The notes: a model not told the origin generated them from the letters alone. A stretch of DNA of 64,000 bases from Sabethes cyaneus (GCF_943734655.1 NC_071355.1:14550768-14614767), one strand, 5' to 3'; shown: positions 33,440 to 45,589, counted from the first letter of the stretch. Numbers and translations: made by a program.

Positions 33440-34290
33440 CCGATTAATGGATAACGACTGAAAACTCGGTACCTGGAATGTCCAAACTTGCTTGTTTGCT
33501 CGAGAGCTGCATCGACTCGGAATATAGATCCTTCAACTACAACCTAAACAACGTCTACGCTCCAACAAATGATAAATCCGGTGATACTAAGGACGAATTC
33601 TACGACTGACGACAGTGCTCAAAACATGATGTAAAAATTATTATCGGAGATTTGGAGAAAGGAATTCCTCCATACTGTCATTGGAAGGCATAGCCTACAT
33701 CTGTCGACCAACAGCTCGTAAATTTTACCGTGCCCAGTGGAATGCCCACATCTCGAGGCATCCAAATGGATACTCTTCTAAGCTCCCAGATCAATGATGT
33801 CTTGATCGGCGGTCGACATTTTTCGGATGTCATCGAGAGGACCGATTCGCCCAATACCAGTGGAATGGTTCGATGGCTTCATTTGTCTTTTTTTTTAAGA
33901 AAATGACGACGACATCAAGTGTTGAAACTATCGTGGCAAGTTCCGGAAGTACAACCTGCAAATTCATCATCTGCTTGAGAACTTTAAGGTGGCGTACGAT
34001 TCAGTCAGACGAAAAGAGCTGTAACAGGTAATGCTAGAACATGGTTTTCCGACAAAATTAGTTAAGCTGATTTGTGCGACCATGGGTGGGGGTCAAAACC
34101 TGCGTCAGAATAACGGGCGAAGCCTCAGCCACTTTCGTGACATTGGGTGGACCGACTGAAACAAAGGGGATGAACTCTCTAACCTGCTATTCAACATTGC
34201 CTGTTTGGAGAACGGAAGCCCAGGATCGACAGTACTGGAGGACCATAGTTCATTCGGCGTTGGATCACATTGCCATCACTTACTTAAAAG
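33440..34290 (+). pseudogene. Endonuclease/RT non-LTR element, internally deleted copy
   Basis: The endonuclease part reads KLGTWNVQTCLFARELHRL, then NVYAPTNDKSGDTKDEFYD, KHDVKIIIGDLEKG, VPSGMPTSRG and SSQINDVLIGGRHFSDVIER. The RT part follows from about 33930 with YNLQIHHLLENFKVAYDSVR, LEHGFPTKLVKLI and TCVRITGEASATFVTLGG, and ends in the C-terminal tail (DRQYWRTIVHSALDH). The order is right, but the stretch between endonuclease and RT motif A is deleted and several stops occur. The endonuclease belongs to the type often labelled craniofacial-development-protein-2-like in insect annotations. Same family as 41.6-42.7 kb. Confidence 0.75.
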
Positions 34291-34999
34291 AACAGTTAGT
34301 TTATCACAGAAAATTAATGATTTGTGAAGTTATTCCATGACTTATATAGCAGCTTCAATAATGGCTAATTTCTTCTTTTTCTTTTCGCAATGTGCACAAA
34401 ATACACATTGATCTGATTTTAAATACACAGTGCTGTGCTGTGTAAAGCCAAAGAACTAAGAAAGGGATAAAGGCGCTCGAATCTAGCAACTTTCTGTTCT
34501 CCGACATCTTGGACTCTAGCTTGTAAATTTAGAGTCATCGTGTAGGTGCACAATTCGTTAATTTTGCAGCCTCTCCCAGACGAGTTTTACAAAAGACTTC
34601 TTAGATTCGAATCGTACCACAAGGTCAACCGGATGGTTCACAACTTTAATAGAAGAAAAAGCTTCCGTAGAAATATTGATGATGCAAACGTATTCAGATT
34701 AGATCTATTTAGATCCGGGTATATTTTTTATTGTATAATAGTAATTACAAGTTGCACAATACTGATTTTTGGATAATTAGAATTGTGTCTTTATGGTTGT
34801 GAGCAACGTTCACATTTGAAAAAGAAAAGACTTCCATCTGCATAAATTTCACGTGAAATTTAAATTCCACTCAAGTAGTGAAGCGTGAAATTAGCAAGAT
34901 GGCAAAAAATATAACCTACTTGCAAAAATCATTAAAAAAATATTTTATTGGTTGAACCTCATCAAAAAGTTAAACTTGTTTGATATCAAACGTACTCAC
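34291..34999. other. Unassigned AT-rich stretch
   Basis: No exon or repeat border was recognised. The open frame at about 34546-34776 has no familiar motif. Confidence 0.4.
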
Positions 35000-35039
35000 G
35001 TAGTAGCAAATGAATGTACGCTTTCATGTCGAACGGCAT
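35000..35039 (-). CDS. Candidate first coding exon of an unknown minus-strand gene
   Basis: On the minus strand an ATG at 35039-35037, in good context (GGCGAGATGC), opens a frame MPFDMKAYIHLLL. The frame runs directly into a strong splice donor, C|GTGAGTACG (intron starts at 34999). The sequence upstream on this strand (35040-35200) is GC-richer than its surroundings, as 5' UTRs often are. No downstream exon was identified, and the stretch is only 13 codons, so this is a suggestion only. Confidence 0.3.
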
Positions 35040-37266
35040 CTCGCCTCCTCCGAAAACGATCCGCAATTTCCAGACGAGTTTTCACCAATTTCTCACTTGA
35101 CTGATCCTTTTCACTGATCCGAAGCCGGCGAAGCTTGCTGGCTGCCCGCCTGCCTACCTGCCGCTAAACATCAGCTAGAAATTAAATAAAATTTTTCTCG
35201 AACTGCTGTTAACCAGCCAACACATTCACTGCCACTGCTGCAGAGCACACGCAAAAGAAAAAGTAACGATACATCACCTGCCTGCCCCATCGTTCGTACC
35301 TAAGATGAAAAGAATGTTCACTTTCCTTGCGGGGCTGTAAGACGCAAACAACAACAAAACTGGGAAAAATAGACTCGACCAGTGAAAAATATTCGATCCT
35401 AGCCGTACGAACAAAATTTTCCCTCGCTGAATGAAAAAACATACCAAACATATATTTACAAGAGCTCAACCGAAGTTGGTTGCGAAAAATGCACTCCGTA
35501 GTAAACGGATAGTATTCATGTATTGAAAGTTATCACGCGATGATCGATTGGCTGCCGTGGAACATAAAAGTGTAGCGCGGTAGCGCGATTGTAAGAAAGG
35601 CCTATCTATCTGTTCAATGTACTTTCCATTAAATTTACGTTAGATGGAAACTTGATAGGAAGAAAATGAATGCGTACTTCTTATGGTAATGGAAGGTGGA
35701 ACTAATTTAGCGGAAGTGCCCCAATCGAAGACTTCATGAACTGCGGTTATGTCAACAACAATGCCGACAATGCATGCAATTTCGGAACGAAACGAACCAT
35801 ATCTAATAGCAAGCAGCAGCAGCAGGCATAGTCCACAGTTCGTTGAATGTTAGATGACAACATCCGAGGTAAAAAGTTAGTCTTGTTACAAGACTGCCTT
35901 CGAGACACGGTAATTGATTAGATCAACGCGTGCTTTTGGTATAGATTTGTAGATTACCGTGAGAAACACTCCAACCGCAAACAAAGCTGTTTAAGCTAGG
36001 CGACGATTAACGGTCTCGAACTTGCTGAAATCTCAGTTTAATTTCCTCTGCCCCATTGCCCCATCATGGAAACCGAAATAAAGTTCTTTTTGATGCAAGA
36101 TTAGATTTAATTACCAACTCGCAGACAAAAATAAACTTCACCGGACGAATAGCTTCAGAAGAGAACTCATCACTACTCTAGCCAATTTGTCTTACTTACT
36201 CTCTACCTACAGACCACAGGTGACTTCTTTCGGGTAGTAGTTGGATTGCATAATACATGCACGCGATTTGAACTGCCGTGCAAGAACTACACCGAATAAT
36301 TTATGCAGAGAAAAAAAAACTACTGAAAAGGCCGCCACCCAGGCAGTCACGATTATAATTAACGAATATAGTATATTTAAAATATGCTCGCACCTTTCGG
36401 TGTTTTCGCTGTTGACCGAATTATGAAGCGAAGAAAATTGACATGAAAATGCGACCGCGTGAAAAGGCACTAAAACGAAAACTAAGAAAACCGACGGGTC
36501 GCGGACGGCAGCCTTCGTGACCTTGTCATGCAATACCAACGCCAACGACCACAAGTCGATGGGTCAGCCACAAGTTGATCACCCCCGCGGGGTTACCCTT
36601 CAGTGTTTGAGCCCAGTGAGGAGGTTCGACGATTTCCGCCACCTGGTGATCATCGTGCTTTCGGGTCACACGAACAATTAATATGATAATTTCGAAATGA
36701 AATCGAAGGTAAATTTTTGCAACACAAATTCAGTAAACAAAACAATGGGGGAAGGTGTTAGGCGAATCGAAGAATTAATAAATGATAATCACAACCACAG
36801 ATTTTTGCCGATTCCACATCCCACATGATTATGAGGAACGTACTCCTCGAGCCGCAGATGCTGATACATCATTAAAGGACCAAATTCGCACACAACAATC
36901 TACTTAAGTGAAACTATGCATTTTTCTATTTATCAATTTATCAATTTATTGTGCTTATTGTAATTATTGTTTTAAACTTAATCCTTATCCCTTCCACTAC
37001 TCGAACCTTTTCCCGAACACAGCCTATCTTTTTATGCATCATCTGTGTCCCCATTTATTTATTCCACAATGGACCAGTATTCTTCGATCGGCTTTAGCTC
37101 CGGGATTTTAGTGGGATTTCAATTTTTGAAAACTACAGTGACCCTATTGTCGTTGTGCAACTGTTTGGCCGAATTTAGTAATAGTAATAGCTTGCCAAGG
37201 CGCGTGCCGCCCATTAAGTCACTTGGTATAATTTTTTTATTTTGTGCCCTAAGCATCACTAAATAC
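35040..37266. other. Unassigned stretch
   Basis: About 2.2 kb without a supported exon. A GCAGCAGCAGCAG run lies at about 35812-35824 and a small GC-rich palindrome (CCCCGCGGGG) at about 36585. The minus-strand frame at 36207-36554 has two hydrophobic stretches but no other sign of being coding. Confidence 0.4.
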
Positions 37267-37268
37267 TA

Positions 37269-38107
37269 GCGGGTGACAACTAAAATTTTGGAATTTTTTT
37301 CTCAAGCTTTCAAAAAAAGACAAAGATACATGAAGAAGATCTGATTTACCGAAATTAAAGATACATTATCCATTGTTGAAAAAAACTTTGCGAATGCATC
37401 TCTTAACTCTACCAATTAACTGTTTGCAATTCGTGACTATCCAGTTATTTTTGTACCCCAAGGAACTCAAAGTCCCGAAGAAATCTTCGATTGGGCGTAC
37501 TGAGACAGATTTTTCGGGTCGTGGTTTTTGGGTAAAAATGGGATCGAATGGGTATTCAGGAACGACTATGATTTTTGGCGTAATGCAATGATGCTCCATC
37601 GGGCTAAAACACGTATTGTCCGTCTGCATGATGTTTTTGTAGGAACGGGATCAAAATTTTCCTCAAACATTCGTCTGGTGCATCTTAATTGATAGCCAAA
37701 CCAGAGGGCTTGTTGTTGAAGAAACGAGAAAAAGAACGATGTCCTTCTGCGTCCGTAATGTTGGCTGGTCTTCCACTACCTTGCTGGCGAATAGTTGTTG
37801 GGGATCATAGAATATGGTTAACAGTCGAAGCCGCAACATATTTGCTTTTTAAATGTTGTACCGTATACTTTTTGCTGAGATTTCTGTGGAAGTTCGTACA
37901 AAGTGTACAACGCGCTCCCGAAAAACTTCTTGTTTCGACGCCATTTTTTAGCAAAACTGGGCAATCATAAACAAAACTAAAAATATTGACAAAAAGAGGA
38001 GAAAGAGAGAGAGAGCTAGCACATACATACTCTCATTTCTCTCTGAGCTCGTTTGTTGTTGAGTATAGGGGCCTCAAAAAAATTCCAAAATTTTAGTTGT
38101 CACCCGT
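37269..38107. mobile_element. Tc1/mariner element, copy B, 839 bp
   Basis: The left end is GCGGGTGACAACTAAAATTT and the right end the inverse AAATTTTAGTTGTCACCCGT, with TA outside both. It is the same family as 18077-19900: both share the ends, the transposase scraps and an internal GAGCTCGTTTGTTGTTGAGT block. The minus strand contains VRPIEDFFGTLSSLGYKNNW and NCKQLIGRVKRCIRKV, the end of a Tc1/mariner DDE domain. The N-terminal half survives only in pieces at about 37700-37860. Internally deleted and inactive. Confidence 0.85.
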
Positions 38108-38439
38108 TAAATACTTCGTTTAGAATCCCTTCAAAAGAACTAATGTTCCATTGGGATTTCTCTTTGTCTTTCTTGTTGTACTTTAATACTCCGCGATGCG
38201 TTAATTTTTGTTAGTAAGTGTCCACTACCAGAGGGCTCTCGACATGAGCTCTTTGGTGTGGGGGTCAGTGGAGCGTTAAAAAAATTACTCAAACATCAGT
38301 TGGTGACCAACTGGATGTTTTTCTTAGATAATTCAGGGCGAGACGGCAGCCGCTGCCGGCAGCGAGTGTTTTCTGGTGATTATCGCTTATGGCTCGTGTA
38401 GTTAAGGAAAAATAATGCTCAAATAAGCGATAACTGTGT

Positions 38440-39185
38440 AAGGAAAGGTCCTAGAAATTTGCAATCTTCTGCAAAAACATGTGTTTTGAGTCTTTCAATA
38501 ATCTCCTAGAACCATATACTCTTGTAAAATGCAACCAACATAACTAAATACGAAAAACTTAGTTTTAAAGAATTTCCAAAGAAAATGCTCTATAGCTCTG
38601 CACTCGATAGAGATAGAAATGTCATTACTTTAACAAAATTGCTTGCCTTTATATTTTCTATAACTTTGTCGGAGAAACCATGTGTCTATCTACTAACACA
38701 AAAAATGGCCGTATATAGAGCCTTAAGCGAACGCGAAACACGTAAAACGTATGCTTGCCGTACTCTCATTTGGGTGGTTGGAGACAAGCGGAACCCGTAC
38801 AAGTTTATAGTACTCGACTTAAGCTTTAAGATGAAGCACTGATTTCATATATCCACTTGCCCCATTTTACCCCATGGACTCGTGAAGGTTGAATATGCGA
38901 TAACTCAGCAAGTAAAGGTCCAAGAGATTTGAGGTCTTCTGCAAAAACGTATGTTTTGAGAGCTTCGATAAATGCCTAGAACATTGTGTTCTTGTAAAAT
39001 GCAACTAAGAAAAGTTAAATATGAAAACCAATTTTTAAAGAAGTTTTAAAGAATATGCCCTATAGTTCAGCACTCGTTGAAGATAGAAATTTTATTTCTT
39101 CAGCAAAGTTGCTAGTTTTTACAATATTTACAACTTTGCTGAAGAAACTATGTCTTTATTTCCTAACACAAAAAGGTTATTTTTT
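38440..39185 (+). repeat. Diverged tandem duplication, about 470-bp period
   Basis: The segment at 38440-38712 is repeated at about 38905-39180 in the same orientation. Shared blocks include TCTTCTGCAAAAAC, TTTTGAG, CTAGAACA or CTAGAACC, TTGTAAAATGCAAC, CTATAG followed by CAGCACTCG or TGCACTCG, and ACTTTG followed by GAAGAAAC or GGAGAAAC. A third diverged relative of the ACTTTGTCGAAGAAA part lies at about 52455. No coding function is apparent. Confidence 0.65.
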
Positions 39186-40140
39186 TATTTTCACTATAGC
39201 GATATAACTTTTGACAGTTTTAGATTAAGGGGGATATTCATACGAAAAAAAGCGCTAAAGACCATAAATGATAAAATGAAATCAAAAGACACTAGGCGAT
39301 CAGTGGGCGATACGTGACGACTGTAGGTTAGGTGTTTTCGGTCGTAACGGGATCTCAGCGAATAGACATCAGCGACATCAGCAGCAATGGCAAAGCATGC
39401 GACCGTGGCAAGCAAATTAACACAAACGGCGATGGCAGCCGTGTGGCGTGAAAGCAACAATTTTCTCTTCCCGCCGGTTTAGCATCGGGACTGCAATCTG
39501 CGTGAGCCGAGCTAATCACACTGGCGTTTGTATTCTTTCCCTATGGAGACCAACTCGTAAGTCCGGCAACCACCTTAAAGGCGAGTGGTGCTTACAAAGT
39601 CGAGATTCCAAATCGACGACAAACGCACTCCGAATGCATCTATCCTTCCTGTAGAGGTACGCAATCTCGAAGCGATAGCTGCACCCAGAGGATCCGCCTA
39701 GTCCACCGATCCGACCTTAATTCGTCCACCGAGGAATGGTGCGTGCAAAATGGTGGATTCTCAATCCACCATTTTTTAAATAAATTATTCACAGCGAATT
39801 CTTTAATTTAGTTAACGGCTCGTACTTCGCTTCTCGACGGTCTAAGTAGGAAAGACCTGCTTTAAAATTTCTCAGACTCGTGTAGCCAGAAAGCTTACTT
39901 AGTCCTAATTTCAGTTTTATTTTTCTCACTCCCTAGATTGTTTTCGGCTTCTTGAAAACCGATTCTTAAGTCTATTTTTCTATCATCCATGTAGGACTGT
40001 AATTCCCTACACGAAAGATTTTCCACCCATAACCCTCAAACGTCCATTGATAGAAAATTTTTATTGGTTCGAACACTGGTTGCAAACTTAAAGGCTAATG
40101 TCAGCGTTTACTAGCGCTTCTTATGTAATGAGTCTATTAC
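39186..40140. other. Mixed-composition stretch with a perfect small hairpin
   Basis: The stretch 39460-39720 is GC-richer and may be an old exon or retroelement leader, but I cannot assign it. A perfect 13-bp stem with a 3-base loop (AAAATGGTGGATT, CTC, AATCCACCATTTT) lies at 39747-39775, followed by a T/A-rich run. Confidence 0.5.
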
Positions 40141-40147
40141 TCATTAT

Positions 40148-40262
40148 AAAACAAGGCGCTATATCCTCTGCCAAATGCAGCCTGGCTTCGGTTCTAAATG
40201 CTATTAGTTCATACCCGAGGGTCCAGAGTATCCTTTAACCTTTATTAGCAGAGATACTCCTA
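40148..40262 (+). repeat. Dispersed 126-bp repeat, copy 2
   Basis: This matches the internal part of the retroelement at 23.6-24.3 kb (on the opposite strand) and the copy at 50.05 kb. Shared blocks include ACAAGGCGCTATA, GAGGGTCC, GAGTATC and TTATTAGCA. The flanks of this copy differ, so it is a fragment. Confidence 0.75.
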
Positions 40263-40282
40263 ACGATTTTATTATAAATATA

Positions 40283-41325
40283 CTAGCAAACTTCGACAAA
40301 CCGTCAAACTTCGTATAGCCACAAATTAAAATGTGTTGTACATAAATCGTGAATCTCGGATGACCTTCGTCACAATCTCGAGTTTTGCAAGTTTCTGAGG
40401 AGCTCATGGGTGTTTTAATATACAAATTTTCCTCACAGTAAAGTAGAAAACAACTCCCCTAACTTCTAGAGTTATGAGAAAATTTGTATTTCATTTGTAT
40501 AGGAGCCCCCCCTCTTAAAGTTGGGAGAGGTTTCAATTCACCATAGAAAACATTCTTGTCTCCAAAAACACCCATATGTCAAATTTGGTTCCATTTGCTT
40601 GATTGGTTCTCGAGGTATGAGCAACCCTACTAGCACAGTTGTTATAAAATAGTTATGGTAACTGATTTAGAACCAATTTCAGTCGTAAATAAGTTTCTTC
40701 AACTAAAAGTGCCAACAGTGTGCTGCTTGGGAAATTTGTATTTCATTTGTGTGGAAGCCCCCCCCCCCCCTATTAAAAGGGAGAGAGGACATAATTCCCC
40801 TCCTAAAGAGGGGAGGGGTCTCAATTCACCATAGAAAAAATTCATGCCTCCAAAAACACCCACAGGCCAAATATGGTTCCATTTGCTTGATTAGTTATGA
40901 GGAAATTTGTATTTCATTTGTATGGGAGCCGCCCTCTTAGTGGGGGGAGGGGTCTCTAACCATCATAAGAACCTTCCCTGGCCCCAAAAACCCCTATATG
41001 CAAATTTTCACGCCGATCGGTTCAGTAATTTTCGATTCTATAAGGAACATAGAACAGACAGAAATCCATTTTTATAGGCATAGATTTGTATGGGAGCCAC
41101 CCCTCTTAGTGGGGGGAGGGGTCTTTTGCCATCGAGAGAACCTTCCCTAGCACCAAAAACCTCTACATGCTAATTTTCACGCCGATCGGCTCAGTAGTTT
41201 TCGATTCTATAAGGAACATGCGGGCAGACAGTCAGAAATCCATTTTTATAGGTATAGATTTGTATGGGAGCCCCCCCTCTTAGTGGGGGGAGGGATCTCT
41301 AACCATCATAAGAACCTTCCCCTTC
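40283..41325 (-). mobile_element. Helitron, minus-strand copy, 5' end incomplete
   Basis: On the minus strand the 3' end reads TTTGCTAG followed by T, as expected of a Helitron (CTAG, inserted before T). The body matches the Helitron at 50.9-52.1 kb in inverse orientation: AACTCGAGATTGTGACGAAGG-like text near the 3' end, a block containing CTACTTTACTGTGAGG, and then three repeats of about 170 bp beginning GAGCC and CCTCTTAGTGGGGGG (40927, 41095 and 41270). The typical 5' TC end is not clear near 41325. It is non-autonomous. Confidence 0.7.
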
Positions 41326-41639
41326 AGAACCTTCAAATATTCCAATCGATCAGAAAAACTGCGCATCGACCTCAACAAAGTTATTGATTTGGAAGTGCGT
41401 GCCGTTCAAAAAGTGCTGCTGCCTTTAAACATATGCTTGCTGAAGTTTATAATGACTTTCTCGCTTTCTAAAATTCAATTGAAATCTTTGAATTCATTTT
41501 CTTTACGGTTTCTCAACTTCCCAAGTACAGACGACACAACTGTGCAGGGTCTGACTACTACGTTCTTTTTTATTATAGCCAGTGTGTCTATCTGCACACT
41601 GGCAATAGTAAGACCTCTATTTTTTATTCAACCCGAGTG

Positions 41640-42680
41640 TAGAACCTATCGAGACATTACATTGCACAATTCTGTCTGTAAGGTACTCTCCCGTATCCCG
41701 TTCTGTGAACTGAGAGCGTTAGCGTACCAAGTTGGTTTTCGTGACGGTTGCTCCACGATGAATCAGATGCTAACCCTGCGTCAGCTACTAAACAATTTCC
41801 GGGAGTACAATTTGCAGACTCATCATCTGTTTGTGGATTTTAAGGCGGCGTACGATTCTGTCAAACGAAATTAGCTATGGCAGATAATGGTAGAACATGG
41901 TTTTCCGGCGAAGCTAGTTAAACGGAATCGTGCGACGCTGGAAGGGTCAAAATCATGCGTCAGAATAGCGGGTGAGACCTCAGCCGCTTTCGTAACGTTA
42001 GGTGGATTGAAGCAAAGGGATGCACTCGGTTGGTTTGGTTCGTAGGCCGGGATTAAGCGGATAGCCAAAACCAGCATGCCACAGTGAACTAGCATTCACC
42101 AAGATTCCAAATGTAGACAAGTCCCCTTTAGCGCGCACTCGTAGCAACGTGTGTAGAAAAATACCAGTACCGATTGATCCGATCTTTGTCCGAATTGCAG
42201 CCGCAGCCGCGGGCTTTATATGGATTACGTAGCCAACTGAAGTCCCGCGGTTTGTCGATTCGTACAAAATTGGAACTCTTCAGAATCCCAGTGTTCGGTT
42301 CTCCCAGTGAGCCTTTACGGACATGAATCATGGACGCTAAAGGAAGCTGATCGAATCACGAGCTGTTTCAAGCATACCAATATGATGATATAGTGAAGGT
42401 AGTATAATGTGGCAGGCTGCGGTGGGTTGAGCACGTTGCCAAAATATCCAATGAAAGAATAACCAAATCTATTTTCAACGGAGAACCAGGAAGAGGTCAT
42501 AGATTTCAGAGTAGACCCCGTACCCGACGGATGTACGCTGTCGAGGACGATGCACAGCTGGTGTTCGAGGGGATTTGAGTACAGTAGCTCAGAACCAACA
42601 GTACTGGAAGACCAAAATTCGGTCGGCGCAAGATCGATAACGGACCGTTGCCATTAAAGTAAAGTAAAATGAAGTAAGTA
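41640..42680 (+). pseudogene. Endonuclease/RT non-LTR element, RT and tail remnant
   Basis: Starting near 41640 the plus strand reads CRTYRDITLHNSVCKVLS, GFRDGCSTMNQMLTLRQLL and motif A THHLFVDFKAAYDSVKR, then a TAG stop at about 41872. Beyond it the same family continues as MVEHGFPAKLVK and SCVRIAGETSAAFVTLGG. After a deletion the tail appears as YGHESWTLKEADRITSCFK, RWVEHVAKISNERITKSIF and KTKIRSAQDR-like text up to about 42660. RT motif C is gone. It is the same family as 33.4-34.3 kb. Confidence 0.75.
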
Positions 42681-42689
42681 TAATTAATC

Positions 42690-43790
42690 CATAATTCATT
42701 ACGACAACGCATCGTAGTTGTACTAGTTGATCCGAGGCAGTGAAGTTGCACAGAGAATCACACGGATAGCTTTTTGGGACGATTTATATCATCTCCAACA
42801 ATTCAACAGATCCGTCTTTGAGCAGATCGATACCTGCACCTGCCACGTCCGTATGGTCGTTATAGAAGGAAAGAATCTTCTTCTTCTATATATATAAGAC
42901 CTTGCCTGTACCCAAAACCAGGCCCCTGATGGAGCGGCATTATTTTTTTTAATGCTCAAGGGCCGGATGAAAACGGAAGCTGACTATGAAATTTTCTTTC
43001 AATATCGTTCGCTTGAGCTGCTCATATGATTGCACGACTGTGGCAGAATGTTACGATGGTTTATGTCATCATGAATGCGATAACAACAGAAAAGGTAAAA
43101 TTATCAGCAAACCTAACGAAGCAATGACACACTTCGAGCTATCGTTCGCGTTCGATGAGTGGTACATGCCTAAAACCACTATGTAATAGAGGTTTAACCC
43201 ATAAATTAGTATGTTTTGGAATAATTGCAAACGATAATAACACGATGTAAATGTACTGTAACAGTCGATCGCAATTAGTACATTGATTCACTAATTTAAT
43301 TTGTTTTTTTTTTTGTGTGTTATGTTGAATACACAAAAACAAATCAAATCACCCGTTAAAACATGACAACAGCATGAATAAACACTGCTTTTTTCCCTAT
43401 TTATTATCGAACCTTGCGTCACAATCGAACATAAGTACCCTAGACGAAAGTGTCAATTACAGCGGCGGTAAGCCATGCTCTGGTTTCCTACCGCCAATTT
43501 CACTTATCAAACCGACACCAACTTACATGCATAATCCGATCACTCAACTGCCCATCCACGATTTTAATCGAGCGCATATTGCACCGAACCGCGCGAAATG
43601 TCATCGCGCCTGACTGGGCCGCGAGCCCAGTGCCTGCAGGCGGGAGACGGAGCTCCACCTAGAGACTGCAACGAGCGCGCCTGCTCGGCAAACGGAAAAG
43701 CGACGAACCTCATCCAGTGGATGGGCGCGGGCGACCGCAGAAACTGCAGTTTCGTAGCGTGTGCGTGCCACTTGCTATAGTATGCACATT
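42690..43790. other. Unassigned stretch upstream of the 44.4-kb exon
   Basis: AT-rich up to 43450, then clearly GC-richer from about 43590 to 43870. This change would fit a promoter-proximal region for the gene whose first coding exon is proposed at 44403. Open frames on both strands in the GC-rich part have no recognisable motif. Confidence 0.4.
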
Positions 43791-43929
43791 TTCCCGCCAA
43801 CAACGCCGCCGCCGCCGCTCGCGATGACGCTTGGCGAGGGAGGCGTCCCGACGGTAACGACGCTAACCGATGATGGCTTCGAATCGCCCATGCGGTTACA
43901 TGATTTAGAAAATGGTTTTCGCTATTGTT

Positions 43930-44402
43930 TTCAGTTGATGAAAAACGCTCGCTCGAAACGGTTTGCAATCGCGGAGACCTCCCCGTGGTCGTTACTAATT
44001 TAGTTGTCTAGCATATGCGCGCAGCGAAGGCACCACGGACCAGCCACAGGTCCAAGATGAGCCACAGAAAGTGAAAAGTGATACTGCTGCAGGGCAGAAA
44101 AGAATGTGACGAAGACCACAAGTTAATTAGTGAAAGAATTACCGAGTGACACACACACACACACACAAAATGATCGAGTGAATAGTGTGATTTTTCCTCA
44201 AAAGTGCATAGAATATTATTGTTTAGCTGTAAGAAACAGACCCATGTTTAAATGTTTTGTGATTTACTGGATTTCATTTGTCCGCCGACCACGAAGTTGA
44301 CAGCAAAATCCGAGGAAGACTTGCAACCACAGCGAGACCAGGAGAGCGCGAAGCCGATCCGCGACCAAATCCATCACTGTCAGCAGCCAATCACGACCCG
44401 TC
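43930..44402 (+). promoter_or_regulatory. Possible core promoter and 5' UTR of the 1.4-kcodon gene
   Basis: TTTTCAGTTG at about 43930 fits the insect initiator (TCAGT). No TATA box is visible at the right distance. The following 470 bp carry an (AC)n run (about 44150-44167), several short upstream ATGs and no transposon, which suits a 5' UTR. This is inferred from position only. Confidence 0.3.
44150..44167. repeat. (AC)n microsatellite
   Basis: About nine AC/CA units in a row, followed by AAAATG. It lies inside the proposed 5' UTR and could be length-polymorphic. Confidence 0.85.
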
Positions 44403-44450
44403 ATGGATTACATCGGATATACAATGAACATTTGTTTAATTCTTTTCATG
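44403..44450 (+). CDS. Probable first coding exon (signal peptide) of the large unknown gene
   Basis: An ATG at 44403 and a second in-frame ATG at 44424 (context TACAATGA) lead into MNICLILFM. A strong donor ATG|GTAAGC follows at 44451, leaving phase 0. The exon at 54421 starts in phase 0 after a good acceptor (CGCGTGCAG). Joining the two gives MNICLILFM-ISVTGSHCQYY, a convincing secretory signal with a hydrophobic core and a likely cleavage site near the serine/glycine residues. The intron would be 9970 bp. Which ATG is used is open: the upstream one has G at -3 and +4, the downstream one A at -3. The link is inferred from phase and the signal-peptide logic; a spliced cDNA would prove it. 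Confidence 0.5.
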
Positions 44451-45585
44451 GTAAGCTGGCCAGGCGATTGCCAAGTATTAGCCACCCGAGAGGTGGGATA
44501 TCTAGGGTTAGCCATCAGCAGTAGATGTGCGTTATGCAGCGCGAATGTTACATTCTGAACGGATTGGTTGCGCAGAAACAGTCAAACGTGAATGACAGTT
44601 GGTTGTTGGCAAACTGGCATCTAGGGCCAGGTTTTGTTTGTCCACTTGATTTGGACGGCGGGACATACGTAGAAGAAATTGTCGATTTTGCAGAATTTTG
44701 AAACAATTTTTTAGATGTCTGTAGAAAATTGCCAGCGCAATCAAAATCATCCTTTCTTTTTAAAGGACATCAATACTTAATTGAACGAAATTTTCGCTTA
44801 GAGGTGCAGGGTCTCTTTCAAACATTCGATGATTTCATAATTAATTGTTATTTGTTCATGTTGGAGCACTTCTATCGTTCAAAAAACGCTATCCTATGGC
44901 TATCACCATGCCAAATTTGATAAACTAGATTGAATAAAAAAAGACAAAAAGGGAGGATCGTTTATTCGTTCCTCAAGAAAAATCCCATTACAAAATTTTA
45001 ACTGAAGTGCAATATTTTAAATGAAGCCGGAACGTCTCTATTGTGATTCCTGATGTTTTTCTGTACTCCGCACTTCGTTATTTGCAGTAAACTTCGTTAT
45101 TTGCACTATAGAGTAACCAAACGGTTTTGTTATATGAATGTTTTCAAGCATGTTTTTTCTGCTTTGCAAAACCAATCTCATTCCTATAGTCAAAGAGTGT
45201 GGAAATTATTTATAATATACCGATGGATTGGCGCTCCTCGACCCAATGGTATTTTTTAAACTAGCCTCGGCAAGGGGTTTCAACGTCGGAAAAGCAGAGT
45301 CTTTACAAAGAATAAAAATTAACAGGAAGAAAATGTTCTGATCGATTGGTGCATGAATCCTGGAAATCCGCTGCAGAATATTCGACTTTCCTAGTTTTCA
45401 AGTTTTTCGTGAAATTTTTCGTTTCTGTTTTTGTCAAATAAACTCCATCAGATTAGATTCGGAGGCTGTTTTCGCTGTACCTGGTGTTCCTGTTGACTTA
45501 ATAGACCTGATTACGTTCGGAACAATTCCCGTTCAGGTTTTCCCGAATCCAAAAGTATGCCGTATAAGAGTAGAGTTTTAATGCC
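44451..45585. other. Proposed first intron, 5' part, no recognised feature
   Basis: AT-rich. A small direct repeat, ACTTCGTTATTTGCA followed by ACTTCGTTATTTGCA, lies at about 45071-45101. Nothing else is supported. Confidence 0.4.
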
Positions 45586-45589
45586 TTGT

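Noticed and set aside
36207..36554. 115-codon minus-strand frame with two hydrophobic segments
   Set aside because: Biased AT-rich composition, no conserved motif, no splice or promoter context; hydrophobic stretches are common in chance AT-rich frames.
39747..39775. Hairpin plus T run as a bacterial-type terminator
   Set aside because: The window is eukaryotic nuclear DNA; intrinsic termination does not apply.
42986..43186. Small plus-strand frame with several cysteines as a secreted peptide
   Set aside because: Cysteine spacing fits no family I know, the N-terminus is a poor signal peptide, and no splice context supports it.
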